Shown here: positions 1 to 8,804 of the stretch, piece after piece
How the letters are laid out: every line of letters starts with the position of its first letter
How positions within the stretch are numbered: the first letter of the stretch is position 1
Source: Diacronema lutheri
Lineage: Eukaryota > Haptophyta > Pavlovophyceae > Pavlovales > Pavlovaceae
Reading direction: 5' to 3'
Length of the DNA stretch: 64,000 nt
Assembly: GCA_019448385.1 (NCBI GenBank)
Contig: JAGTXO010000003.1
Span: 1,054,001 to 1,118,000, forward strand
The notes under the pieces: generated by a model
Seen by the model: the letters and a program-made list of their open reading frames with translations, nothing else
What the model was told of the DNA's origin: nothing
Database searches by the model: none
Made by a program: the position numbers and the translations under genes

Positions 1-1332
1 CGGACGAGGGATTGGGTGGCGGCAGTGAGGCGTCCGCGCTGCGCGCGCAGGTGCGCGAGCTCTCCGCCGCGCTCGCGCGCGCCGATGGCGACGCGCGCCT
101 CGCGGCGCTGAGCGGCGCGAACGCGCGTCCGCACGACCTGCAGCTCGAGGCGAAAATGTACTTCAAGGAGTGCGTGCGGCTGCAGCAGGAGCTCGCGGCG
201 GTGGCGGACGAGCGGAATAGCGCTCGTCGCCTCGCCGCCGAGCTCGCCGCCGCGCGCGAAGCCGTCGAGGTCATGCGCGCGCGCGAGCGCGACCGGGCAG
301 ACGGCGACGCGCTTGACGCGCTCGCGCGCCGCGCCGTGCTTGACCAGATCGACGATGCGGCGACGGCGCTGCGGCGCGAGGTGGGCGAAGTCGCGCGCTT
401 CGTCGGGCTGCCGCCCGACGACGCCGACACCGACCCGCGCGCGCGCGGCAGTGGGGGGCGCGCGCCGACGATCGACGAGCTGATCGCAGAGGCGCGCGCC
501 GACGCGCAGCACGCAGCGGCGCGCGAGACGGCGGAGCGGCTGCGCGCGCAGCAGCACGCCGAGCTCGCCGAGCTGCGCGCCGCGCTCGACTCGCGCGAGG
601 CCGACCGCGAGGCCCTCGAGGCGCGCGCGGCGATGCTCGCCTCTGAGCTTGACAAGCCACTCCTGCTCGCGTGGCGCGCGCCCGGACTCGACGCCGACGC
701 GGCGGCGGCGCGACGGCGGCGCGCCGAGCAGCGGCGGCAGGTCGCCGCCGCGACGCGCATCGCCGCCGTCTTCGTCGGCCGACGCGCGCGCGCGTCGACC
801 GCCGCCGAACGCGCGCGCCGTGCGGCCGACGCGAGCGCCGCGACGCGCGACCGCGACGCGTTGATGCAGCGGTACAGAGAAGGGCAGCTCGCGCGCGCGC
901 GCGCGCCCGCGCCGGGCACGCGCGCGCAGATCGACGCGCGGAGGGCCGAGCTCGCGCGGCTGGAGGGCACGACGGGGGCGCGCGTGCCCGCCGGCGTGCC
1001 GGGCGGCGTGCCCGCCGGCGCGGGCGCAGCGACGGGCCCGCGCGCGCGCGCGAGCGGCGGTGGCGGTGACCAGCCGAGCGCGCGCGAGCGGCAACGGCAG
1101 CTTATGGGCGAGGTCCAGGCCCTCGAGGTGCGTGCAACGCGGCCCGCGGCGCGACGCCGCGCCCGGCACGGTGATATGGTGGCGCGCGCGCGCGTCCACG
1201 CTCACCGCCACCGTGTCGCCGTCCCGCGCGCAGGCCAAGACGGGCGCCCGCGTGCTCAACCCGCGTCCGACGCAGCTCGACAGCTCCTCCGTGCCCGCCG
1301 CGGTGGCGCCGCGCGCACGAGCGCCGCGATGA
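1..1332 (+). CDS. Coiled-coil protein, 3' part of a host gene
   Basis: The reading frame is already open at the window edge, so the gene starts upstream. Exon 1 (3-1127) encodes long Glu/Ala/Arg/Leu-rich heptad-like helices, with a short IQ-like basic stretch near 750-800 (RIAAVFVGRR). A GT-AG intron is well supported at 1128-1233: donor GAG|GTGCGT, acceptor GCGCAG|GCC. It leads to a last exon (1234-1332) reading AKTGARVLNPRPTQLD and ending in TGA at 1330-1332. Retaining the intron would only give low-complexity Arg/Ala sequence. No enzymatic domain is visible; a structural or cytoskeletal coiled-coil role is the most that can be inferred. The stop codon lies only about 4 bp from the left end of the large mobile element, so the element sits in what should be the 3' UTR. 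Confidence 0.6.
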
Positions 1333-1885
1333 CGACTATATACGGCGCGGTCCGGGCTGGTCCGGCCAGTGTAAGGCTGAGAGTACGACCCGGGTCGTAC
1401 AATCAAGGGTTAAAAGCCAGGCAATGAGCGCTCGAGGGGTCGGAGCGATGCTTAGGACGAGCCTAGGACCGAGACCCCCCTCCTGACCGGCCGATTTTGA
1501 GTAGAATTCGGGGTCGAGCGGGCGCGGCGGACGGAGGGCCCGAGCCGGGCCGACGGAGTTACCGACCCCGGAATGCGGGCGACCGGAAGGGCTTGGGTGA
1601 TTGACGCAGAGTAGAATAGAATGGCGGATTCCGGGGGGGATCGCAACTGGCATCGCGCAAGCTGAGGCCCTCTGACTGACCGGACCGCGCCGAGTGCGCG
1701 TGCACCCCGTGGAGGGCGCGGCCAGTCGGACACTCTTCGCGACTGAGCTCGCCGCGGCATACCGTGCGCTGCGCCGGCGCGCTACTTGCCGTTGGCCGAG
1801 CTGCGGGTGTCGCGCACGGCCGTGCTGCGCAGCCAGCGCCTCGATGCGCCGGTGGCCGGAACCAGCGCCTCGACAGCATGTTGGC

Positions 1886-2786
1886 TCACTTGGGCTCGGT
1901 GCGCGGTGCGCGGCTCTGCCGGCGCGGGCGCGTGCGCGGGCGCGGGCGCGACGCTTCGGACTCGCTGCCCGGCTCTGCCTGTGCGGGCGCGATGCACTCG
2001 GACTCGATGCCCGGCTCTGCCTTCGTGGGCGCGGTCGCGGGCACGGGCGCGCCCTCGACCCCGTCGCGGTTGAAGACATCGAACTCGACGCACACGCCGT
2101 GGTCCTCGAAGTCGGTGGCCTCGCTGTCGTTCGCGTAAGCCTCGGGCGAACTCGCAACGAGCGACGACATCTCGGCGTGGAGCCAGCACATCTCATGCTG
2201 CACCGCGTGATCAGGTTCTTGAGCGCTCCGTTGAAAGAGTCACTCTCACGGAGGCGCTCGCTGCATTACACCAGATAGCCATCGAGCTTGTGAGCGTGCT
2301 CGTGCGCCCGTGCGAGGTCCTTGGAGAGCGCGTCGGCGCGCGCGCACATGCCGTCGCATGATTTGGCCGGTGTCATGCTGTGCTTCCAAGGCCTGGTGCT
2401 CGGCGTTGAGCGTGTCGTGATCCACGCGAACGAGCTGCAACCAGCTGCAGCAGCCGCGCGACGCCGCTGTCGCCGACGATGCGCTGGAGCATGTGGCCCA
2501 TGAGGTGCGCGCGGCACGTGGCGAGCGCGACGTTCTTGCGCAGCAGCGCGAGGATCCGGGCGCCGCGGACGAGCCGGCCCATGCACTTGAGCGCGTAGAT
2601 TCGGCCGCACATGCACGCGCCGACGACCGAGTCGGCGGGCCCGCCGTCGAGCCAAAAGTTGGCCTCGGCCGCATCGCGGCGGCGGGCGACGCGCTGAAGG
2701 ATGCGCACGCGGTAGTGCCGGTCGACGAGCAGCTCGTCGCCGAAGATCTCGTCGGGCAGCAGCTCGGAGACGTTCTGGGGGTACAT
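1886..2786 (-). pseudogene. Element gene of unknown function, copy 1
   Basis: Reading from an ATG at 2786 downward, the protein begins MYPQNVSELLPDEIFGDELL and continues with a compact, well-folded-looking stretch (FWLDGGPADSVVGACMCGR, ALLRKNVALATCRAHLMGHM). It then passes into a heptad-like helix (DHDTLNAEHQALEAQ) and an acidic/proline-arginine tail (EATDFEDHGVCVEFDVF). These segments lie in more than one frame, so this copy is probably broken or spliced in a way I cannot fix. The same arrangement occurs in copy 2 (44148-45041). I do not recognise the family. It is transcribed away from the helicase and USP genes, with the foldback repeat between them. Confidence 0.4.
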
Positions 2787-3201
2787 GTTGTGCGAGCGAG
2801 CACGCGACGAGATCTCGTCGGGCGTGCCGTCCGTTCGTTCAGAGCAGAGCGCGTCGGACCGGCAGACAGACGATGCAGCGCGCGAAGGCACCTGCAGCGC
2901 GCGGCGTGGCCTCGCGTGCCGTCACGAAGCCGCCTGCGCGCACTGCGGAGGCGGCGAGCGCGACGAGGGCGGGCGCGGACGAGGTGCTGAGCGGCGTCAC
3001 GTACGCGCCCTCGCCCGCCGAGCTCGACGCCGCGGCGCTGACGATGCGCGCGGCATACCACACCGACCGCCTCTGAGACGATGCGCGGCGCCTGCGGAGG
3101 ACTGGTCCGTTGGCGCGCAAACCGTGGGCGAAAGGGCGCGAAGCCAACGGCCGTCCGCGCACGTTCAAACGCGCGCATACGGGTGGCTTCCTCCCACCTT
3201 C

Positions 3202-3522
3202 GGCGCCGCTTTTCAAAAGGGTGTAGGGTGTAGGGTGTCGGATGCAAAACAAGCCCTCCCCACATTTGGGCCCGACGTCATTCCTTCTTCGAAGCCGTGA
3301 CGTTACTCACATACGAGTACTTTTACTTAGTGTAGGATGGATCTATTCTCTAAGTATTTACATAGTGTAGGGTGTAGGATAAGTACGGTTATGAAAGTCC
3401 CATAGGGGGAGAAGGAATGACGCTGTGACGGAAGAAGGAGTGACGTCGGGCCCAAATGTGGGGAGGGCTTGTTTTGCATCCTACACCCTACACCCTACAC
3501 CCTTTTAGAAAGCGGCGGCGCC
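3202..3522. repeat. Foldback MITE-like repeat with telomere-like heptamers (M1)
   Basis: About 320 bp bounded by roughly 85-bp inverted arms that begin GGCGCCGC and contain three TGTAGGG heptamers (CCCTACA on the other arm), then GATGCAAAACAAGCCCTCCC. The interior is AT-richer and holds further TGTAGG units. Almost the same sequence occurs at 45457-45777 and, inverted, at 46006-46328. No coding capacity; it looks like a non-autonomous foldback or MITE-type repeat. Confidence 0.85.
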
Positions 3523-3700
3523 TCGGAGCATGGCGGCTCGACAGCATGGCGCCTCGACAGCATGGCGTCGTCCAGCGTCACGCCGCGTCGTGGTCCTGCC
3601 GCTCCTCCGTGGCGCACGGATGGCGCTCCTCCGTGACGCAGCCGAACGACGCCGTGGCGTCACGGCCCGGGCGCAGTCGCCATCCTGGACGCCACGGATG
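3523..3700. repeat. Arm plus inner segment of the foldback unit, orientation I
   Basis: An arm made of repeats of CAGCATGGCG (3523-3578) is followed by a 117-bp inner segment (3579-3695). The inner segment is the reverse complement of 45835-45950 in copy 2. At about 3700 it abuts helicase sequence directly, and the second arm and second MITE found in copy 2 are absent. Confidence 0.75.
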
Positions 3701-5290
3701 GCGAACCGGTCGACGAGATCCGGCACGAGGACGTCTGCGCCATCGCCACGCAGCTCGACTGCGTCTACACGGGGCTCACGGGCTCGATGTTTGGCACCAA
3801 GTGGAACGTGTGCGGGGTCATGCTCCCGAAGCGCGCCGAGCAGCGGCCGCAGCCCGGCTCGGACGCCTTCGCCTCGTACAGCGTGGCCGCCTGGGCCGAC
3901 ACGTTCGACTCCACGGGGCTGTACGTGCCCGACGAGCGCGAGCGCGCGGCGGCGCTCGCGGCGGTGGCCGGTCTGCGCACGGCGCGCGCGCCGGCCGGGC
4001 CGGGCGGGCGCGAGCTCGCGCGCGCGCAGGGCTACGATCGCGCCGAGCAGGCTGCGAGCGCGGCGGCGGCGCGCGCGGCGATGGCCGAGACCGGCCAGCA
4101 GCGCGCGCTCCACGGCGCGGTCGTCGACTCGGCGCTGCGCGGCGTGGGCGACCGGCTGCACTTTTGCGACGCGCCGGGCGGCACGGGCAAGACGTTCGTC
4201 GAGCGCGCCATCATCGCCGCCGTGCGCGCGGATGGGCACGCGGTCGTCGTGTGCGCGTCCTCGGGCGTCGCCGCCACGCTGCTGCCCGACGGCCGCACCT
4301 TCCACTCGACCTTCAAGGTGCCCGTCGGCGCCGACTCGGACGGGCAAGCCGTTCAATGGCGTGCCGCGCTCCGAGCGCGGGCGCTCCGTGGCCGCCGCGG
4401 CGAATGATCGTGGGGGACGAGGCGCCGATGCAGAAGCGGGGCCGCCTCGACTCGCTCGATCGGTGTTTGCGCGACGTGACGGGCGTCGACGAGCGCTTCG
4501 GCGGCAAGACGTTGCTGCTCGCCGGCGACTTTTGCCAGTGCTTGCCGGTGGTGCGGCGCGGCTCGCGCGCGCAGATCGTGCGCTCCTGCCTCGAGTACTC
4601 GGCATCGTGGCAGCACGATCGGCCGTACGCCTTGGTCGAGAACTCTCGCGCCTCGAACGCGGCGCGCGACACGGGCGACGCGCTCGGCGCGGGCGAGTGG
4701 GCGAAGCTGCCGCGCAGCCTCGGCGACGGCGCCTTTCCCGCGGCGGTGCCGCCTGCGGGGGCCATGCCCGGCGCATTCCCGCTCGATCCCGTGCAGCTGC
4801 CCGAGGCGTCTCGGCCTACCCGGCGGAGCTCGTAGCCACTCGCCTCCTCTCGCTCGGCGAGGGGCTGTGCAGCGGCACGCGGCTGGTCGTGCGCGGCGTG
4901 CGCGCCGGCGGCCGGCTGCTCGAGTGCGCGCGCCCCGGCGCGGCCGCCGGGCGCGACAGCACCGTGCTCATCGCGCGCATCGACCACCACTCGCCCGACG
5001 AGGGCACGTTCGCGTTTGCATGGCTGCACCGCCAGTTCCCGGTGCGGCCGGCGTAACAAGGCGCAGGGTCAAGCGCTCGGGTGCGCGGGCGTGTGGCTCG
5101 CCGAGCCGTGCTTCACGCACGGCCAGCTCTACGTGGCCGCTTCGCGCGTCGGGCACGCGTCGCGCATCCGCTTTGCGCTTGGCCCGGACCATGTGACGCG
5201 CACCGTCGTCTTCAAAGAGGTGCTCCGCGCGGTCAGCGGTGGCGAGGCGGCGGCGGCGGCGGCGGCATTCGCCGCGGCCGCCGTCGCCGC
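3700..5290 (+). pseudogene. PIF1/Helitron-type helicase, copy 1, 5'-truncated
   Basis: Superfamily 1B DNA helicase motifs are visible in order: Walker A in DAPGGTGKTF (about 4168-4197), motif Ia in ASSGVAATLLPDGRTFHSTF, Walker B in DEAPM (about 4416-4430), GDFCQCLPVV (about 4526), and C-terminal motif VI in THGQLYVAASRVG (about 5114-5152). This spacing is typical of PIF1 and of Helitron helicases, which unwind DNA 5'-3' using ATP. The 5' part found in copy 2 is replaced here by the foldback repeat. The motifs are spread over more than one frame with a few interruptions, so this copy is probably non-functional. There is no HUH replication-initiator domain next to it, so a Helitron assignment is not supported. 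Confidence 0.8.
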
Positions 5291-6926
5291 CGCGCGCGAA
5301 TGCGCGGCGGCGGCGCGCGGTGGCGGCGGGCGCGGCGGGCGCGGCTCGGACGGCGCGCGCGGCGCCGGCGGCGGGCGGCGCGCTGGCGGCGGGCGCGACG
5401 CCGGCGCGCGGTGCTGCCCAGCACCCGCCGGCGCGACGCCCGTCGCGCCGCTCGCGGCCGACACGCAGCCGGCGGGTGCTCGCCAACACCGCGCGCCGCG
5501 CGACTGGCCCGCGTACCTGCGCGCCCTTCTAGGGCGCGCAGGGCGGCGCCAATGCGGCCGGCAAGCAGGGGCCTCAAGCCGGCGCGCTGCCCGACGCCGC
5601 GTGGGTCGCCGCCGCGCGCGTGCCGTCGGCGCTGCCGCCGTCCGGCGTCGCGCTCGCGCCGCTGCCGCAACCTCAGCCGCCGCCGCCGCCGCCGCCTGCC
5701 GGCAAGCAGGGCAAGCGCGCAGCGGCGGCGACGGCGGTGCGCGGCCCGGCGAGCAAGCGGTAGCGGTGCCGCCGAGCCGGGGGCGGGCTCCGTGGGCGAC
5801 GCGGCTTGGCCCGCCACTCGCACCACTCGCGCCGGGCGCGCACAACGCGCCGTGGTCCGCTGCGTGGCCGAGCGAAAATGCGGTCCTGGCACGCCATGCG
5901 GGAGAGGCCGTACAGCGCGTGAGCTTGGGCCCGTGATTTATTACTCATGGATTTATTACTCATGCCATGGCGTCGCGCCACGATTACGCCCGTGGCCCCG
6001 GCCGCCAGCCTCGCGCCGCTACGCCGTGTCGTCGCGGCCGGCGCACACAGCGAACTGTGTGTCCGCGGCACATGCCCGGCTGCTCGCGAGCTGCAAGCTT
6101 GCCGAACTGCTCGCGCTAAAATGGCGCGTTGCGGGCGTGCCCGCGCACCGCGCGTATGTTCCGCGCGTTCCAGGCGCGCCGCGCCGCGCGCCGAAGCGGC
6201 GCGCGGCGCACGTGCGGCCGCGAGCCGAAGAGGGGCCGGCGCGACCGGCCGCGAGGCAGACGCAGACGCTCGGCGTGCCGGTCGACGCGTCGTCCAAATC
6301 CGCGTCGGGCGGATGCGCGCCTAGGCCGGCGCTGCGTGCAATCGGCGCGGGTCGCCGCCGCATGACGAAGCATGCTTCCATCCGGTGCTCGGCCACGCGC
6401 TCGGGCGTAACGTTCGCGCCTGTTCGGCCGAGGCGCACTCGCCGTCCCCTCGCGCCGGCAATGCGCGTGCGTGCCAGCACGCCGGCAGCGGAGGATGCCA
6501 CGGCAGCGGCGAGCGGGTCCCCGCCGGTGTGCCGCTCGGCGCCCCGTCACGCGCAACGCGCGCGCCGCCCGCTGAACGCGCACAATTGCCTGGGCAAGAT
6601 CGTCCCGCGCTCACGCCGCCGTCGCATCGTTCCATGCATGGCGCCCGGCTCGTCCGTACCGCTTTCGGGCAGTGCCGCGACGCCCTTTTTCAAAGGCGGG
6701 TGCCGCGCTGATTCGTCATCGGCCACCATCCATCTGGCCCTCTAAAGCCGGTTTGCGCGTGGGCGCCCGTCCGGTGCGAGAAGCGGCTCGCGTCCTCGCG
6801 CGGGGCGCCTCCTCGCCAGGCGCCCGGCGCGCGCTCGTCTTGCCGCGCCACCACGCTGATCTGCGCCCAACCCTCGCTCGCCTATTCCCCCGTCGTTTCT
6901 GCTGCGTAGCCCGCAACAGCGCGCGC
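5291..6926 (+). other. Spacer between helicase and USP gene, copy 1
   Basis: Low-complexity Ala/Gly/Arg-coding sequence continues from the helicase tail to about 5.8 kb. GC-rich sequence without a supportable gene follows. It aligns with 49371-50800 in copy 2. A direct repeat ATTTATTACTCATG occurs twice at about 5936-5965. Confidence 0.5.
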
Positions 6927-7895
6927 ATGACGCGTGCACGGCGCAGCGCCTGGAGCAACTTCCGAGTCGTCGGCCGGCAGCCTGTGGGGGGCGCGTTCAT
7001 CGGCCCGATGTGGCCGGTGAGAGTGCCCGACGTGCCGCGTGGTGAGCGCCTGCACGGCTCGCCGGGTTCGGCGCGTTCCCAGTCGGCCTCTCTCCGACCC
7101 GCCGTAAACCTTGCGTGCGCACCCCGCACACCCGGCGCTGCGCGGCGCGGCGCAGGCGTGAAAAACGAGGGCAACGCGTGCTACGTGAACGCCCTCGCGC
7201 AATCGCTCGTCGCCTTGAACGTGCTCCGTCCGATGCCCCGCTCCGCTTCGCGCCGTGCGGGAAGAGTCGAGAAGGCGCTTTTTCGGGACTTTGGCACGCT
7301 GCTCGAGGACACCGAGGCGCCGGCACAGCTGTGTCTTGTGTCCGTCGTCGACGTCATCTTGGGCCGTGGCACGCGAGGGACGCAGCAGGACGCTGCTGAG
7401 TTCTTCCAGATGCTACTCGGCCGAGTGCCCGGGCTCGCTGCTGCCTTCGAAGACGACAGACGCGTAGTGCTCGAGCCGATCGCTGTGGCCTCGAGCGAGC
7501 GCGGTGAGGGCATCGCCATCCTCGTCAGCATTGGCGGCGATGCGGCGCGCACGCTCGCACACGCTCTGGGGGGCGTCGCTGGGCCGCCGCAGGGTGGCAG
7601 CCCGGACGCGTGCCGCTCGGACGTGCTCATGCCAGCCAGCATTGCCGTCGAGGTGCCGCGCACGACGCGCGGCAATGGCTCGCAGTGCAAGAACAAGCAC
7701 GCGTTCGTGTGCGCGCCGCGGCTGCTACTCGGCGGGCGCGACTACCTCCTCGTCGCCGCCGTCGTGCACTTGGGCGAGGAGTCGACGAGCGGGCACCTTG
7801 TCGCCATCGTGCTCCGCAACGGGGCTTGGTTTCTGTGCGACGACGACAACGTGCGGCGGCGCGCACGGCCGCTTGGCGCCGCGACCGGCGGTTGA
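6927..7895 (+). CDS. Ubiquitin-specific protease (USP/C19-like), element copy 1
   Basis: A 322-residue frame from the ATG at 6927; the open frame extends further upstream without an ATG I trust. The USP Cys box is present (NEGNACYVNALAQSL, catalytic Cys codon 7179), as is QDAAEFFQMLL, typical of the QQDAxEF motif in USP fingers. The His box SGHLVAIV has its catalytic His codon at 7794 and is followed by FLCDDDNVRR, supplying the third catalytic Asp/Asn. This is a minimal USP catalytic domain. Known members remove ubiquitin from proteins. It lies in the left module just downstream of the helicase; the second copy (50801-51823) keeps the Cys and His. A role in protecting element proteins from degradation or altering host chromatin is inference only. 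Confidence 0.85.
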   Translation: MTRARRSAWSNFRVVGRQPVGGAFIGPMWPVRVPDVPRGERLHGSPGSARSQSASLRPAVNLACAPRTPGAARRGAGVKNEGNACYVNALAQSLVALNVLRPMPRSASRRAGRVEKALFRDFGTLLEDTEAPAQLCLVSVVDVILGRGTRGTQQDAAEFFQMLLGRVPGLAAAFEDDRRVVLEPIAVASSERGEGIAILVSIGGDAARTLAHALGGVAGPPQGGSPDACRSDVLMPASIAVEVPRTTRGNGSQCKNKHAFVCAPRLLLGGRDYLLVAAVVHLGEESTSGHLVAIVLRNGAWFLCDDDNVRRRARPLGAATGG

Positions 7896-8594
7896 TCGCA
7901 GCCGCAGCCGCCCCGTCCTCCCGCGCGGCACGCGCGCGTGGCCTGAAAGCTCGCGCCGCGCGCCTGCCGCACGCACGCGCGTTGCCCGCGCAGATGCACA
8001 ACTTGTCTCAGTCCGACGCGCTGGCGTGGGCAAGTGGTGCGAGCATGCTCTTCTACAGCCGGCTCGACGCGGAACCGTTGGACCCGGCGCTGGGCTCAGC
8101 GTCACCGCCGTCGGCCGCATCGCCTGCGTGGCCGAGCTCGGCGCCCGACGCGCCGACCCTGTCGGCAGCCTGGTCGCGGGTGCGGCAGATGGCAGCGGTG
8201 CCAACAGATGCGACGATCGGCATCGCGGAGACGGCTGCAGACACCTCTGCGGCGGCGATCGGCCCAGCTGCGTGCGAGGCCCGCCAAGTTGTCTCCGCGA
8301 CGCGCGCATTGCCAATGGCGGTGAGTGCCTCGCACGCGCACGCCGTCCGCTGTCCACAGCGTGGCGCCCGGCGCTTGCGTTCGCGCCAGGTAAAGTTTGC
8401 GCGTATAGCGTGCAGCACCCTCACGCATCCCCTACGCCTCCCGCCCGCCCGACCTCTTGCCCGCCGGCCGCGCGCAGGACCAGCGCACGCCAATTGTTGG
8501 GCGCGGCCAAATCTGGGCATGCGCAAATTTTGAGCCGGCAGCGGAGGGCGGGGATGCGCAGCACAACTGGCGCAAGCGCACGTGGTGCCCGCAG
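7896..8594 (+). other. Tail of the left module and junction with the right module
   Basis: Sequence to 8371 is shared with copy 2 (51824-52331). From 8372 to 8594 it is unique and carries short AT-rich islands (CAATTGTTGGG, GCAAATTTTGAG). A plus-strand frame is open through here, but no ATG or motif supports a gene. A promoter for the giant downstream gene could lie here. Confidence 0.35.
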
Positions 8595-8723
8595 CACGAG
8601 CAGCGCGAGCAGCGCGAGCAGCGCGAGCAGCGCGAGCAGCGCGAGCAGCGCGAGCAGCGCGAGCAGCGCGAGCAGCGCGTGCAGCGCGTGCAGCGCGAGC
8701 AGCGCGAGCAGCGCGAGCAGCCC
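8595..8723 (+). repeat. 9-bp tandem repeat (GAGCAGCGC)n
   Basis: About 14 near-perfect copies of GAGCAGCGC in tandem, two of them reading GTGCAGCGC. In the frame of the downstream gene they encode an (Glu-Gln-Arg)n run. This could be the N-terminal, charged part of the giant protein or an untranslated minisatellite, depending on the true start. Confidence 0.9.
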
Positions 8724-8804
8724 TGGCAGCCAGCGCGGCCAGGCCTCGGCGCGGGCGCTGGCGTTCGGCCCGCTGCTCTGCCGCCGAGCCATCCGCGCGC
8801 CAGC

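Larger units (their letters stand above)
1336..8371 (+). repeat. Left module of the element, copy 1
   Basis: This stretch matches 43457-52331 in order and orientation: minus-strand gene, foldback repeat, helicase, USP gene, then a shared tail ending at the shared sequence CGTCCGCTGTCC. The two copies diverge abruptly after that point. Identity is visibly high in the outer left end and the helicase, and lower in the USP gene. Copy 2 carries extra sequence around 45.8-46.9 kb that is missing here. Confidence 0.85.

Noticed and set aside
3220-3510. TGTAGGG arrays as a true chromosome end or internal telomere
   Set aside because: Only about three heptamers per arm in inverted pairs, repeated at three places inside mobile DNA; this fits a foldback repeat better.
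3700-5290. Calling the whole element a Helitron because of its helicase
   Set aside because: No HUH Rep domain, no typical TC...CTRR ends with a terminal hairpin seen, and the gene set is different.
5230-5900. Ala/Arg-rich continuation of the helicase as a separate protein
   Set aside because: Low-complexity sequence open in all three frames and conserved only as DNA between copies.
8595-8723. CRISPR-like array
   Set aside because: The 9-bp units are contiguous with no spacers; the 57-bp repeats at 62.1 kb also lack spacers.
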